Below, in pieces: positions 42,828 through 50,897 of a stretch of DNA of 64,000 bases. The notes beneath the pieces were generated by a model. The model was given only the letters and a program-made list of their open reading frames with translations, had not been told where the DNA came from and made no database searches. The first letter of the stretch is position 1, and each line of letters begins with the position of its first letter. Source of the stretch: DAIDKA01 sp035487155 (GTDB lineage: Bacteria > Pseudomonadota > Gammaproteobacteria > Steroidobacterales > Steroidobacteraceae); assembly GCA_035487155.1 (NCBI GenBank), contig DATHMK010000007.1, positions 1 through 64,000 on the forward strand, read 5' to 3'. Both the position numbers and the translations under genes were made by a program.

Positions 42828-43940
42828 CTAGCGCGTCCCTTTGATGAAAGCCAGGACGGGCCCCGACACGCCCTTGTCAGGGGTATCGATGGAAAACACC
42901 AGTGACACGTGGCTTTGACCTTTCGCAATCAGGTACTGCGGACAATGCGTGCTGCCGCCCTCGCAGATGGCATCGTGCAGGGTGCTGGAAAACGCCAGCA
43001 GGGACTTCGGATCCAGTTCGCCGCTGACAATCAGTAACTTGAACGCGGCTTTCCTGAGCTCCGGCAAGCTGGAGCGGGCCAGCTGCGTTTCGGCGCTCGG
43101 CGGGGGACCGGAGGGGGGTATGAAGTCCGAGCGCAGCGGTGGGCCGCCGGGTCCCCCCGGGGGAACCCCGGGCAGTGCGCCGTCAGAACCCGCGGCGGAG
43201 GCCATGCCGACCTTGTCGCCGCAGGTCTTACCGGCTGCGGTCAGTACATCACCGGCGGCCAGAACGGGCACCTTGGCCGGCGCGATGTTGAAGGCCGCTC
43301 CAGACATCAGAACGGCGCCCTTGATGCCAACGCCCTTGGGGCCCCAGAGCTCCGGGCGGCCCAGATAGGTACCCAGCGGGACGTTTCCTGCCGAGTGCGC
43401 CCAGATGAAAATCCGCTCGGGATTACCGCCATAGTCCCGGATATGCGCTTCAACCCACTGCAGCATCGCTGAGATGTCTTTGGCACCCCCATCCCAGGTG
43501 GTGCTGGCCTTGCGCTGCATCAATACACCGACCATGCCGTGCTGGGTCGCAAAGCGACCGATGTTGTCGTAGAAGGCGTTGGCCGACTTATCCTGGATTT
43601 CGATCTTGTTCCCGGCACCGCCTGGCACGTACACCAGCACCGTGCGATTTGCCGGACCGGTCTTGGCGGAAAAGATGTCGACAACGTCTTTCGGATCCGG
43701 TCCGAAGGACTGGTTGCGCGTTACCGAGATTCCCGGATAAGGCTGCGGCAGGTTGCTCGTGATGTCCGCTTTCGGCATCAGGGGCCGATAGAGTTTCGCG
43801 GTGCACACGGGGTCCACGATCGGCCCGATCTTCACCAGCGCAGACTCGATGTCCGCCGGCGGTTCGGCATGGCCAATAACGACCGCGAGACTCATTGCGG
43901 CGGCACCCAATAGCCACCGACTCTTCGAGCAATGCTTCAT
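42828..43940 (-). CDS. secreted alpha/beta hydrolase with Pro/Gly-rich insert
   Basis: From the ATG at 43940 the 370-residue precursor has a signal peptide (about 1-25) and an alpha/beta-hydrolase core: VLVYVPGGAG (oxyanion region), FIWAHSAGNVPLG (nucleophile Ser) and LLIVSGELDP (likely Asp), with a late His in GQSHVSLVFS. A low-complexity insert (GVPPGGPGGPP and onward) separates the strands near residues 255-290. A carboxylesterase or acetylhydrolase is likely. The maximal open frame to 44234 is rejected because it overlaps the dihaem oxidoreductase gene. Confidence 0.82.
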   Translation of the reverse strand: MKHCSKSRWLLGAAAMSLAVVIGHAEPPADIESALVKIGPIVDPVCTAKLYRPLMPKADITSNLPQPYPGISVTRNQSFGPDPKDVVDIFSAKTGPANRTVLVYVPGGAGNKIEIQDKSANAFYDNIGRFATQHGMVGVLMQRKASTTWDGGAKDISAMLQWVEAHIRDYGGNPERIFIWAHSAGNVPLGTYLGRPELWGPKGVGIKGAVLMSGAAFNIAPAKVPVLAAGDVLTAAGKTCGDKVGMASAAGSDGALPGVPPGGPGGPPLRSDFIPPSGPPPSAETQLARSSLPELRKAAFKLLIVSGELDPKSLLAFSSTLHDAICEGGSTHCPQYLIAKGQSHVSLVFSIDTPDKGVSGPVLAFIKGTR

Positions 43941-44059
43941 ATTGGCACCGACAGTTTTGACGACCTGGATTGGCGCGCGCACTTCGAGGACCGGCACTAT
44001 ACGCTTTGTCCTGTGCGGCCGAAATCCACAGCCCATGGCCACCTCCGCGAGCCTTGGAA

Positions 44060-45481
44060 CTACAGCGAGCGCAGGAAATTCAGCAGATCCTGCTGCGGGC
44101 CGGTGCTCAGAGCGTCGAACTGTTGAACGATGACATTGGCTTCGCTGCCCGAGCTGCTGTGTGCCTGAATAGCCGCGAGCAGGTTGCTGGTTCTGCCATC
44201 GTGCAGGAAGTAGACGCGCTGACCCAGGCCCCACAAAGGCGCGGTCCGGAATTCATCCGGACCGGCGGCGCCTTGCGAGATGCCATCCGCAAGGCCTTGG
44301 CCCATGTGGTGGACCAGGAGGTCCGAGTACAGATTGACGGGCTTGCCGGACAGGGCCTCACTTGGGCTCAATGAGGCCCCCGTCGCAATGGCATTGCCGG
44401 TTGTGAACGACGGCGTATGGCACAGCGCACAGCCTACGGCGGCAAACTGCGCCGCGCCGCGCAGTGTCGAGGCGGTGGCGGGCGCCGCAGTGGGGGGCGC
44501 AAGCATGCGCATGAAATTGGCGAAGGCCTCGATATCCGACAGCACCGACGTGGCCCTCGGGGCGGATGCGGTCGGTGGGAAATTGTCAGTGTCGTTGGGT
44601 GTCGGATAGCTGCCGTCGCAGCCCGGCGTCTCATCCCGCTCCTGAGGAAACAGCTCATTGCTTATCCCCATTTCGACGTTGTAGGCCTCCCCGGCAAACA
44701 TCAGCAACGACTTGTTCTGGGCCTTCCAGCCGAATCGCGTAATGGTGCCATCGTTGCCGCTCAGATTGACACTGCCCCCGAGGGTCGAGTTTGCATGGCC
44801 TCTGACGCCGGTACGGCCCTTCTGCGTCGCATTGGCATTCATATTGGCGAGAATCGCCGCGTCCGGGATCGCCTCGATCAGCCCTGCGCCGAAGGTCGGT
44901 GTGGGGATCCGGTAGACGATGTTTGGATTGCCGCCGCGGCCCGTGACCGGGTCCCCCTCGGGAGTGAAATCAGGCTGCACGATGCCGCAACTGCCGGCAT
45001 CCGCGCGGCCGCTGACCACGAACAGATTGTGCACGCCACCGTCGTAGGCGCCATTTGATCTGACGAACCTGGCTTCCCTGACAGGTCCTTGCGCGGTGAT
45101 GAACCAGGGAATTGCATTGCTCGCGCCGCCGGCGGTTGCAACCGCCAGCAGCGGATTGGCCGCCGGGCTGCTGCCGCCGACGTTCGGCTGCGAGTGACAC
45201 GAGGCGCATTGGTTTGAATTGAAGCGCGGCCCGAGTCCATTGCCCTCATTGGCCTTGGCCCCGCTGACCACTTCGACGGCATTGAATCGCGTCAGGCCAT
45301 CCTGAAAAAAAGCCAGTTCATCGGCTCCCAGGCCCGCGATCGGCTGCGGCGTGGTGTTGTCCGTCGCCGCCCGGCGTACGCCCGGATCCACGGCCTGCGC
45401 AACGGCGGTGATGCTGTATCCCAAGGCGGCCAGCAGCAAAGTGAATCTCGATACCCAGTGCATGACATGTCGGATCTTCAT
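44060..45481 (-). CDS. di-haem oxidoreductase, putative peroxidase (DHOR family)
   Basis: The 473-residue precursor has a signal peptide (cleavage near AVAQA, residue 30) and two haem c motifs, CASCH (about residue 92) and CALCH (about 359). Landmarks include GPRFNSNQC, NPNIVYRIPTPTFGAGLIEAIPD and APLWGLGQRVYFLHDGR, typical of the DHOR/CxxCH-peroxidase-like group (PF06537). It is periplasmic. Related proteins occur with imelysin-like iron proteins, but none is next to it here. Upstream and downstream genes do not indicate a pathway. Confidence 0.9.
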   Translation of the reverse strand: MKIRHVMHWVSRFTLLLAALGYSITAVAQAVDPGVRRAATDNTTPQPIAGLGADELAFFQDGLTRFNAVEVVSGAKANEGNGLGPRFNSNQCASCHSQPNVGGSSPAANPLLAVATAGGASNAIPWFITAQGPVREARFVRSNGAYDGGVHNLFVVSGRADAGSCGIVQPDFTPEGDPVTGRGGNPNIVYRIPTPTFGAGLIEAIPDAAILANMNANATQKGRTGVRGHANSTLGGSVNLSGNDGTITRFGWKAQNKSLLMFAGEAYNVEMGISNELFPQERDETPGCDGSYPTPNDTDNFPPTASAPRATSVLSDIEAFANFMRMLAPPTAAPATASTLRGAAQFAAVGCALCHTPSFTTGNAIATGASLSPSEALSGKPVNLYSDLLVHHMGQGLADGISQGAAGPDEFRTAPLWGLGQRVYFLHDGRTSNLLAAIQAHSSSGSEANVIVQQFDALSTGPQQDLLNFLRSL

Positions 45482-45529
45482 GGTCCTGCCCTCCCGAGGT
45501 TGCGAACAATCGATACCTGTCGACTGCTC

Positions 45530-45739
45530 TTACAGCAGGCGGTTTACTCGCCTTGCACGAAGCTGTCGAAGTGACTCAATCAGGAGACGTCGCGATAGCC
45601 CGACAAGCCGCTCGCGCATCGAACCTCGCGTGTTGAGAAAAGCCCATGCAAGTAGGCACTTTCCGACGATGTAACTGGCGGACTCCCACAATCCCTGTCC
45701 GGGCCGATCAATCAAACTGAGCCCTGCCACTGCGGTCAT
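45530..45739 (-). CDS. small membrane-associated protein, hypothetical
   Basis: A 69-residue frame starts with ATG at 45739 (GGTGGG upstream). It has one or two hydrophobic stretches (AVAGLSLI, ASYIVGKCLLAWAFL) and a strongly basic C-terminus (RERLVGLSRRLLIESLRQLR). The frame is open back to 45820, but that would overlap the divergent cardiolipin synthase gene. There is no recognised family. It might be a small inner-membrane protein expressed divergently from the synthase. Confidence 0.45.
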   Translation of the reverse strand: MTAVAGLSLIDRPGQGLWESASYIVGKCLLAWAFLNTRGSMRERLVGLSRRLLIESLRQLRARRVNRLL

Positions 45740-45759
45740 GAACCCACCAATCAGGAGCG

Positions 45760-46998
45760 ATGAACCAAATGGTTTCGAGCGCCAGGGCGTCTGTTCAAGG
45801 GCCGGCACATGCTGTGGCATGGGGTAGCGATGCCTCTGAAGAGCCGCACAGCGGGCCAGCGAGGGCGGCGGCAGCCCTGTTATCGGCGCAGTTATCCTCA
45901 GGAAATCAGCTGCGGGTTCTCAAGGACGGAGCACAGACGCTGCCGGCCATGTTCCATGCCATTCGCGCCGCGCGCCGCTACGTGCACCTGGAATACTACG
46001 TCATCGAAGACGTCCATTTGCGCGGCGAATCCCTGTTTGATCTGTTGAGCGAAAAATGCCGGAGCGGAGTTCAGGTCGCGATCATCTTTGATGTCGTGGG
46101 TTCATCCGGCACGCACTCGCAGTTCTTTGCCGGGCTGCGTAAGCAGGGCGTCCACCTGCTTGGGTTCAATCCCGTCAATCCGCTCAGGTCGTACTCGTCA
46201 TACTCACTGAACTGCCGTGATCATCGCAAGATTCTGATCGCCGATGGCACCACTGCGATCGTCGGCGGCATCAACATGAGCCGCGCCTATGAGACCGCGC
46301 AGGATCAACAGGGCTGGCGCGATACCGACCTGCAAGTGGCAGGCCCGGCAGTTGCGCACCTGCAGCGTCTGTTCCTGGACCATTGGGCTGCCCACGGCGG
46401 CGCTTCGCTGCCGCGGCGCGGCTTCTTTCCCGCCCTCGTGCCACGGGGACAGGAGCGGGTCGCCATTGTCGGCAGCTCTCCCCAGGGTCAGGGGCCACGC
46501 TTTCACGATGTGCTGCTGGCGGCGCTGCGCGCCGCCAGACACAGGATATGGCTGACCGCGGGCTACTTCCTGCCAACGCCTGCCCTGATGCAGGAGCTGG
46601 TCCGCGCGGCCAGTCGCCAGGTCGACGTCAGGCTGCTGCTGCCGTCGCACAATGACTCAGTGGCTGCATTGGCAGTGCAGCGCTCCTCATACGCAAGGTT
46701 GCTGGACGCCGGCGTCACCGTCCTGGAACGCAGCGCCGTCATTCTGCATTCGAAGAGCGCCGTCATCGACCAGGCCTGGTCGTGCGTCGGGACCTCCAAC
46801 ATCGACGCCCGCAGTGTGCGCTACAACCACGAAGTCGATGCGATAGTGCTGGGCACCAGGACCGCGGACGGACTCGCGCGGCTGTTTCTCGAGGATGTCT
46901 CGAAAGCGCGAATGATAGAACCCGCGGCATGGAAATCACGGCCCGTCACCCAGAAACTGCGCGAGGCATTCTGGAGTCCCTGGCAAGGGCTTCTGTAG
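45760..46998 (+). CDS. cardiolipin synthase / phospholipase D-family protein
   Basis: The 412-residue protein has two phospholipase D HKD motifs: DHRKILIADGTTAIVGGINMS (about 152-172) and LHSKSAVIDQAWSCVGTSNID (about 330-350). Between them are QGWRDTDLQVAGPAV and TAGYFLPTPALM, as in bacterial cardiolipin synthases of the ClsB type. It would join phosphatidylglycerol molecules at the inner membrane. There are no N-terminal membrane helices, matching ClsB, not ClsA. The start may be a little downstream, since the first 35 residues are not conserved-looking. Confidence 0.9.
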   Translation: MNQMVSSARASVQGPAHAVAWGSDASEEPHSGPARAAAALLSAQLSSGNQLRVLKDGAQTLPAMFHAIRAARRYVHLEYYVIEDVHLRGESLFDLLSEKCRSGVQVAIIFDVVGSSGTHSQFFAGLRKQGVHLLGFNPVNPLRSYSSYSLNCRDHRKILIADGTTAIVGGINMSRAYETAQDQQGWRDTDLQVAGPAVAHLQRLFLDHWAAHGGASLPRRGFFPALVPRGQERVAIVGSSPQGQGPRFHDVLLAALRAARHRIWLTAGYFLPTPALMQELVRAASRQVDVRLLLPSHNDSVAALAVQRSSYARLLDAGVTVLERSAVILHSKSAVIDQAWSCVGTSNIDARSVRYNHEVDAIVLGTRTADGLARLFLEDVSKARMIEPAAWKSRPVTQKLREAFWSPWQGLL

Positions 46999-47017
46999 CA
47001 ACCGCGACGCGCGTGCG

Positions 47018-49675
47018 CTAGGCGACAGCTCTGGTCAGCCGGACTATGTGGCTGATGAGCACGTCAGGGTCAACCGGCTTTGTCAGATGTTCGTCGAAGC
47101 CTGCTTCCAGACTACGGTGCAGATCATCTTGTCCGCCCCAGCCGGTGACGGCAATCAGCCGCATGGCGCGTCCCCAGGGCAGCGCACGCAGATGCCGCGC
47201 CACTTCCCGACCGCTCATGTGCGGCAACCCAAGGTCCAGCAGTACGACACCCGGTTGCAGAATCTCCGCCATTTCAAGCGCACTGCGGCCATCGTAGGCG
47301 ATATGCGGCTGATACCCCACGGTCCTGAGCAGGTGCGACAGTGAATCCGCGGCATCGACGTTGTCATCGACGATGAGGATCCGGACCTTGTCGGCGCCAA
47401 GGGCGGCGACATTGCAGATCGCGCCGGGCGAATCGGCGATGGCCGCCGCCTCCGACCCTCTGGGCAACAGAACTCGAAATTCGCTGCCGCGTCCGGCGCC
47501 CTCGCTGCGCGCCTCGATGTCGCCACCGTGCAGCTCGACAATCTGCTTGGCCAGCGCCAGGCCGATGCCCAGCCCGCTTTGCGCGCGCGCGCCGGGTTCA
47601 CCCTGGGTAAACAGGTCAAACACGCGTGGCAGAAGTTCGGCTGAGATACCGCGGCCACTGTCGCGCACCGTGATTGCCACCTGCGTGCTGCTTTGTGTCG
47701 CCGATACCCAGATGTGCCCACCGGGATTGGTGTACTTGATTGCGTTGTTGATGAGGTTTCCCACCACTTGAGTCAGACGGGTCTCGTCGCCCTCGATCGC
47801 CAGCAGTTCATCGGGCAGCTCCAGGTCGAGCCGATGTTCCACGGAGGAGGCCATCGGACGCGCCGCGTCGACCGTCTGACGCAGAATATTGCGCAAATCC
47901 AGAGGTTCGCGTCGCACCTCGAGCATTCCGCGGGTGATTCGTGATACGTCCAGAAGATCGTCGAGCAGGCGCGCCATATGAGCCAGCTGCCGGTCGATCA
48001 TGCGTCCGGCATCGGCTGCCATCTGCGCCGGTACTTCCGGTCTCAACAAGCGAGTCGCGTAGCGGATGGGAGCGAGTGGATTTCGCAGCTCGTGCGCCAG
48101 GATTGCGAGAAATCGGTCCTTCTGCTGATTTGCCTCGCGTAGCTGCTCTTCAAGGGCGCGCCGCTCGGTCAGATCGCTCACAACCGCGACCCAACCGATG
48201 GGAGTGGCCTTGCCGTTCCAGACCGGGGTGTACGCCACACTGATCCAGCGTGTGGGCAAGTCGCGCAATGTCTCGGCGCGCTCGTACTGCACCGATTCTC
48301 CCGCGAGCACCCGCGCAATGTATGGCATGGCACGTTTGAAGGCCTCGGGGCCCACCACTTCCTCGATGCGCCGGCCCTGCAGCTGTTCCGGAGTGAGTCC
48401 GAGCTGGCGCGCGTAGGCCGGGTTCACCCAGACAAACTCAAGGTTCTGATTGCACTGGGCGACACCGACCGACATTCGGTCGGTGACCACTTCGAGCTGC
48501 TGTCGAGCCTGGTCGCGTGCCCGCTCGGCCGCATAGCGTTCCGTCACATCCAGCGTCAAGCCAACCCAGCTGATCACGCTACCGTCCGCTCGACGCAGCG
48601 GCACGCCGCGGGTCCATATGCGGCGAACCGAACCATCGGCTCCCACCAGCGGGGACTCCCAGTCCCAGGGTTGTGCGCTCGCCATGCATTGGCGCCGCGC
48701 GGTGATCTCGTGCTCATTTTCAGGCGTGAGCAGCAAGGTCCAAAGGTACTGGCCGCCGTCCTTGATGTCCGTACCCAGAAACTGCAGCAGCCGCGGGCTG
48801 ACGAATGTCAGCCGGCCGTCCTGGTCCGCGCTCCACATGCCGAAATCGAAGGCCTCGCTGACGGAGCGGTAGCGCCGCTCGCTCAACTCAAGTGCCTCGA
48901 CGGCGCGCTTCTCGTCATCGATGTCGATTGAGCGGCCAACCCAGCCGACGATTGCCGCCGAGGCGTCCCGGATCGGGACGCAGCGTGTCTGAAACCAGCG
49001 CAGCTGGCCCTTGCGGTTTCGAAGGCGGAATTCCGCGCGTAGCGGAATCCCCTCGCGCAGCGCCAGGCTGCGACTTTCGGATAGCTTCGCCAGGTCGTCC
49101 GCGCAAATGCGCCCCGTGACTTCGGCATCGGTGCCAGAGGCTGTTCCGGTGTATTCACTCCAGCGCGGGTTGAAATATTCCTGACTGCCGTCGGCATTCC
49201 AGGTGTAAACGATGTCGGGCATCGCATCGAAGTAGCGCTTGAAGCGCGCGTCACGTTCGGCAATGGCGAGTTCTGCGGATTTCTGCGCTGCCAGGGCCCG
49301 ATCAAGCTGACGTTGCCGGTCGAAGACGCGATAGACCAATGCAATCAGCGCCGTGCAGATGGCCAGGTAGGCGGGCAGTTCCAGGGTATGTATATGCGCG
49401 GCCCAGGGTCCGTGCCGCGGCGACAGGAACAGGGTACTGCCGAGCAGGTAACCGAGCAGTGCCGTGAAAATGGCCGGATTCACTCCCAAAAACCAGCCAA
49501 CGATGATCACGGCCGCATAGTAGGTGCTCAGCGCATAGTGATCGCCCAGCAGCGGATCGAGCGCAAATCGCAGCACCGTGGCGCAGGCGAGGCCGGCGAG
49601 GGCGAGAGCAAAAGGAGCCGATCGTGCCCACCAGCGCGCCTTCGGCATCCGAACTCCAATGCGATCACCCAGCAT
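47018..49675 (-). CDS. hybrid sensor histidine kinase (DUF4118-PAS-PAS-PAS-HK-REC)
   Basis: The 885-residue protein has an N-terminal four-helix DUF4118 membrane sensor (about 15-115), then three PAS/PAC domains (about 140-260, 265-385, 395-515). HisKA has AHELRNPLAPIRYA as phospho-acceptor. The ATPase domain has NLINNAIKYTNPGG, DSGRGIS and GLGIGLALAKQI. A C-terminal receiver (about 765-880) has acidic DDN, phospho-acceptor Asp in VVLLDLGLP and Lys in LTKPVD. It is a cytoplasmic-signal-integrating phosphorelay kinase, and no cognate regulator gene is adjacent. Confidence 0.93.
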   Translation of the reverse strand: MLGDRIGVRMPKARWWARSAPFALALAGLACATVLRFALDPLLGDHYALSTYYAAVIIVGWFLGVNPAIFTALLGYLLGSTLFLSPRHGPWAAHIHTLELPAYLAICTALIALVYRVFDRQRQLDRALAAQKSAELAIAERDARFKRYFDAMPDIVYTWNADGSQEYFNPRWSEYTGTASGTDAEVTGRICADDLAKLSESRSLALREGIPLRAEFRLRNRKGQLRWFQTRCVPIRDASAAIVGWVGRSIDIDDEKRAVEALELSERRYRSVSEAFDFGMWSADQDGRLTFVSPRLLQFLGTDIKDGGQYLWTLLLTPENEHEITARRQCMASAQPWDWESPLVGADGSVRRIWTRGVPLRRADGSVISWVGLTLDVTERYAAERARDQARQQLEVVTDRMSVGVAQCNQNLEFVWVNPAYARQLGLTPEQLQGRRIEEVVGPEAFKRAMPYIARVLAGESVQYERAETLRDLPTRWISVAYTPVWNGKATPIGWVAVVSDLTERRALEEQLREANQQKDRFLAILAHELRNPLAPIRYATRLLRPEVPAQMAADAGRMIDRQLAHMARLLDDLLDVSRITRGMLEVRREPLDLRNILRQTVDAARPMASSVEHRLDLELPDELLAIEGDETRLTQVVGNLINNAIKYTNPGGHIWVSATQSSTQVAITVRDSGRGISAELLPRVFDLFTQGEPGARAQSGLGIGLALAKQIVELHGGDIEARSEGAGRGSEFRVLLPRGSEAAAIADSPGAICNVAALGADKVRILIVDDNVDAADSLSHLLRTVGYQPHIAYDGRSALEMAEILQPGVVLLDLGLPHMSGREVARHLRALPWGRAMRLIAVTGWGGQDDLHRSLEAGFDEHLTKPVDPDVLISHIVRLTRAVA

Positions 49676-49968
49676 GCTCAGCGCTCCACACCGGCGCGCC
49701 CCTGTCAGGGCCCTGATCGTGCCCTTTTGCAGGCATGACGCGGCCTGTCGGGCGCAATGCCTCCCCTCCCTTAACGCGATTCATTTCAAAGTATCTCGGC
49801 CCCTTCTGACGGCCGCGCGTAGGTGTCTGGCGCAGTCCTTTGTAGGCGTACTCCTAGGCCGCGGTATGGCGCCGCAACGAACCGGATCGGTTGTGTCCGA
49901 TATGCGGCTGGGCTAGGCTCCAATGCGGATGGGTCGGACGCAAGCAATTGATTATGAAAGGGGAACGC

Positions 49969-50448
49969 ATGACTGGAGGCGCTGCAACCCAGGACCCGGA
50001 GCTATTGCGCCGCTTGCTGCGCGCGAAGGACCGGATGGACGGCGCATCGCAGGAGGACTGGCCGGTCAGGCGCCTGGCGCGCGTCAGTGGCGTCTCCCAG
50101 GCTCATTTCGCCCGATCCTTCAAGCAGGCCTTCGGCGTCCCGCCTCATCGCTACCTGCTCACGCGGCGCCTAGAGCGGGCGATGGCATTGCTGCGTGACA
50201 CCGACATTTCCATCACCGACATTGCCTTTCGCACCGGCTGGGCGAGCCTGGGCACCTTTGGCCGCACGCTGCGCGACGTCACCGGCGAGAACCCGGGCGC
50301 GATACGGGCGCAGGCCAGGGCCCTGAGCCGCGCGCCAGGTCGCGTACCCACCTGTGTTCTGAGCGCCGCACAACGACCCGACCTCAGGATCGCAGTTTCG
50401 GAGAAGCGACGCCGGGTGGCGGGCGGTATAAACGGCTCCGATGAATAA
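49969..50448 (+). CDS. AraC-family regulator (DNA-binding domain only)
   Basis: The 159-residue protein consists mainly of the double helix-turn-helix: VRRLARVSGVSQAHFARSFKQAFGVPPHRYLLTRRLERA and ITDIAFRTGWASLGTFGRTLRDVTGENP. It has no sensory domain. The ATG at 49969 has AAAGGGGA at ideal spacing, so longer in-frame starts are rejected. A VOC-fold gene follows nine bases after its stop, a frequent pairing in which the AraC protein controls the VOC gene. The 293 bases upstream (49676-49968) hold its promoter region but no clear motif. Confidence 0.87.
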   Translation: MTGGAATQDPELLRRLLRAKDRMDGASQEDWPVRRLARVSGVSQAHFARSFKQAFGVPPHRYLLTRRLERAMALLRDTDISITDIAFRTGWASLGTFGRTLRDVTGENPGAIRAQARALSRAPGRVPTCVLSAAQRPDLRIAVSEKRRRVAGGINGSDE

Positions 50449-50457
50449 GGAGCTGTC

Positions 50458-50868
50458 ATGAGTCAAGGTATCGAAGTGATCGGTCTGTATGTTCGAGATC
50501 AGGACGAAGCACTCGCGTTCTACGTTGAGAAGCTGGGTTTTCGCGTGCACACGGACGTACGCAACGGTGACTATCGCTGGCTGACGGTGCAGCACCCGGA
50601 CCAGCCGTCGTTCCAGCTGGGTCTGTTTGCGCCAGGTCCGCCGGTGCACGATGCGGCAACGGCGCAGACGCTGCGTGCGATTGTCGCCAAGGGTGCCATG
50701 CCACCTCTGGTGCTGACGGTGGATAACTGTCGCAGTGCGTACGATCGGATGCGCGCGCGCGGAGTTGAGTTCACGCAGGAGCCTACGGAGCGCTTCGGCA
50801 ACGTGGACGCCGGCTTTCGTGACCCGTCCGGAAATGGATGGAAGATGATGGAGGCGCGCCGGCTATGA
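50458..50868 (+). CDS. VOC-superfamily glyoxalase/bleomycin-resistance-like protein
   Basis: The 136-residue protein has the two-module VOC fold: GLYVRDQDEALAFYVEKLGF and RWLTVQHP in the first half, LVLTVDNCRSAYDRMRARGVEFTQEPTERFGNVDAGFRDPSGNGWKMME in the second. The E.FG...F.DP.GN pattern is typical of lactoylglutathione-lyase-like proteins. A metal-dependent lyase, dioxygenase or drug-binding role is possible. AAGGAG precedes the ATG, and it is co-transcribed with the short AraC regulator gene. Confidence 0.9.
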   Translation: MSQGIEVIGLYVRDQDEALAFYVEKLGFRVHTDVRNGDYRWLTVQHPDQPSFQLGLFAPGPPVHDAATAQTLRAIVAKGAMPPLVLTVDNCRSAYDRMRARGVEFTQEPTERFGNVDAGFRDPSGNGWKMMEARRL

Positions 50869-50897
50869 TGTGAGGATCTATAGCCTGGGACGCAACC

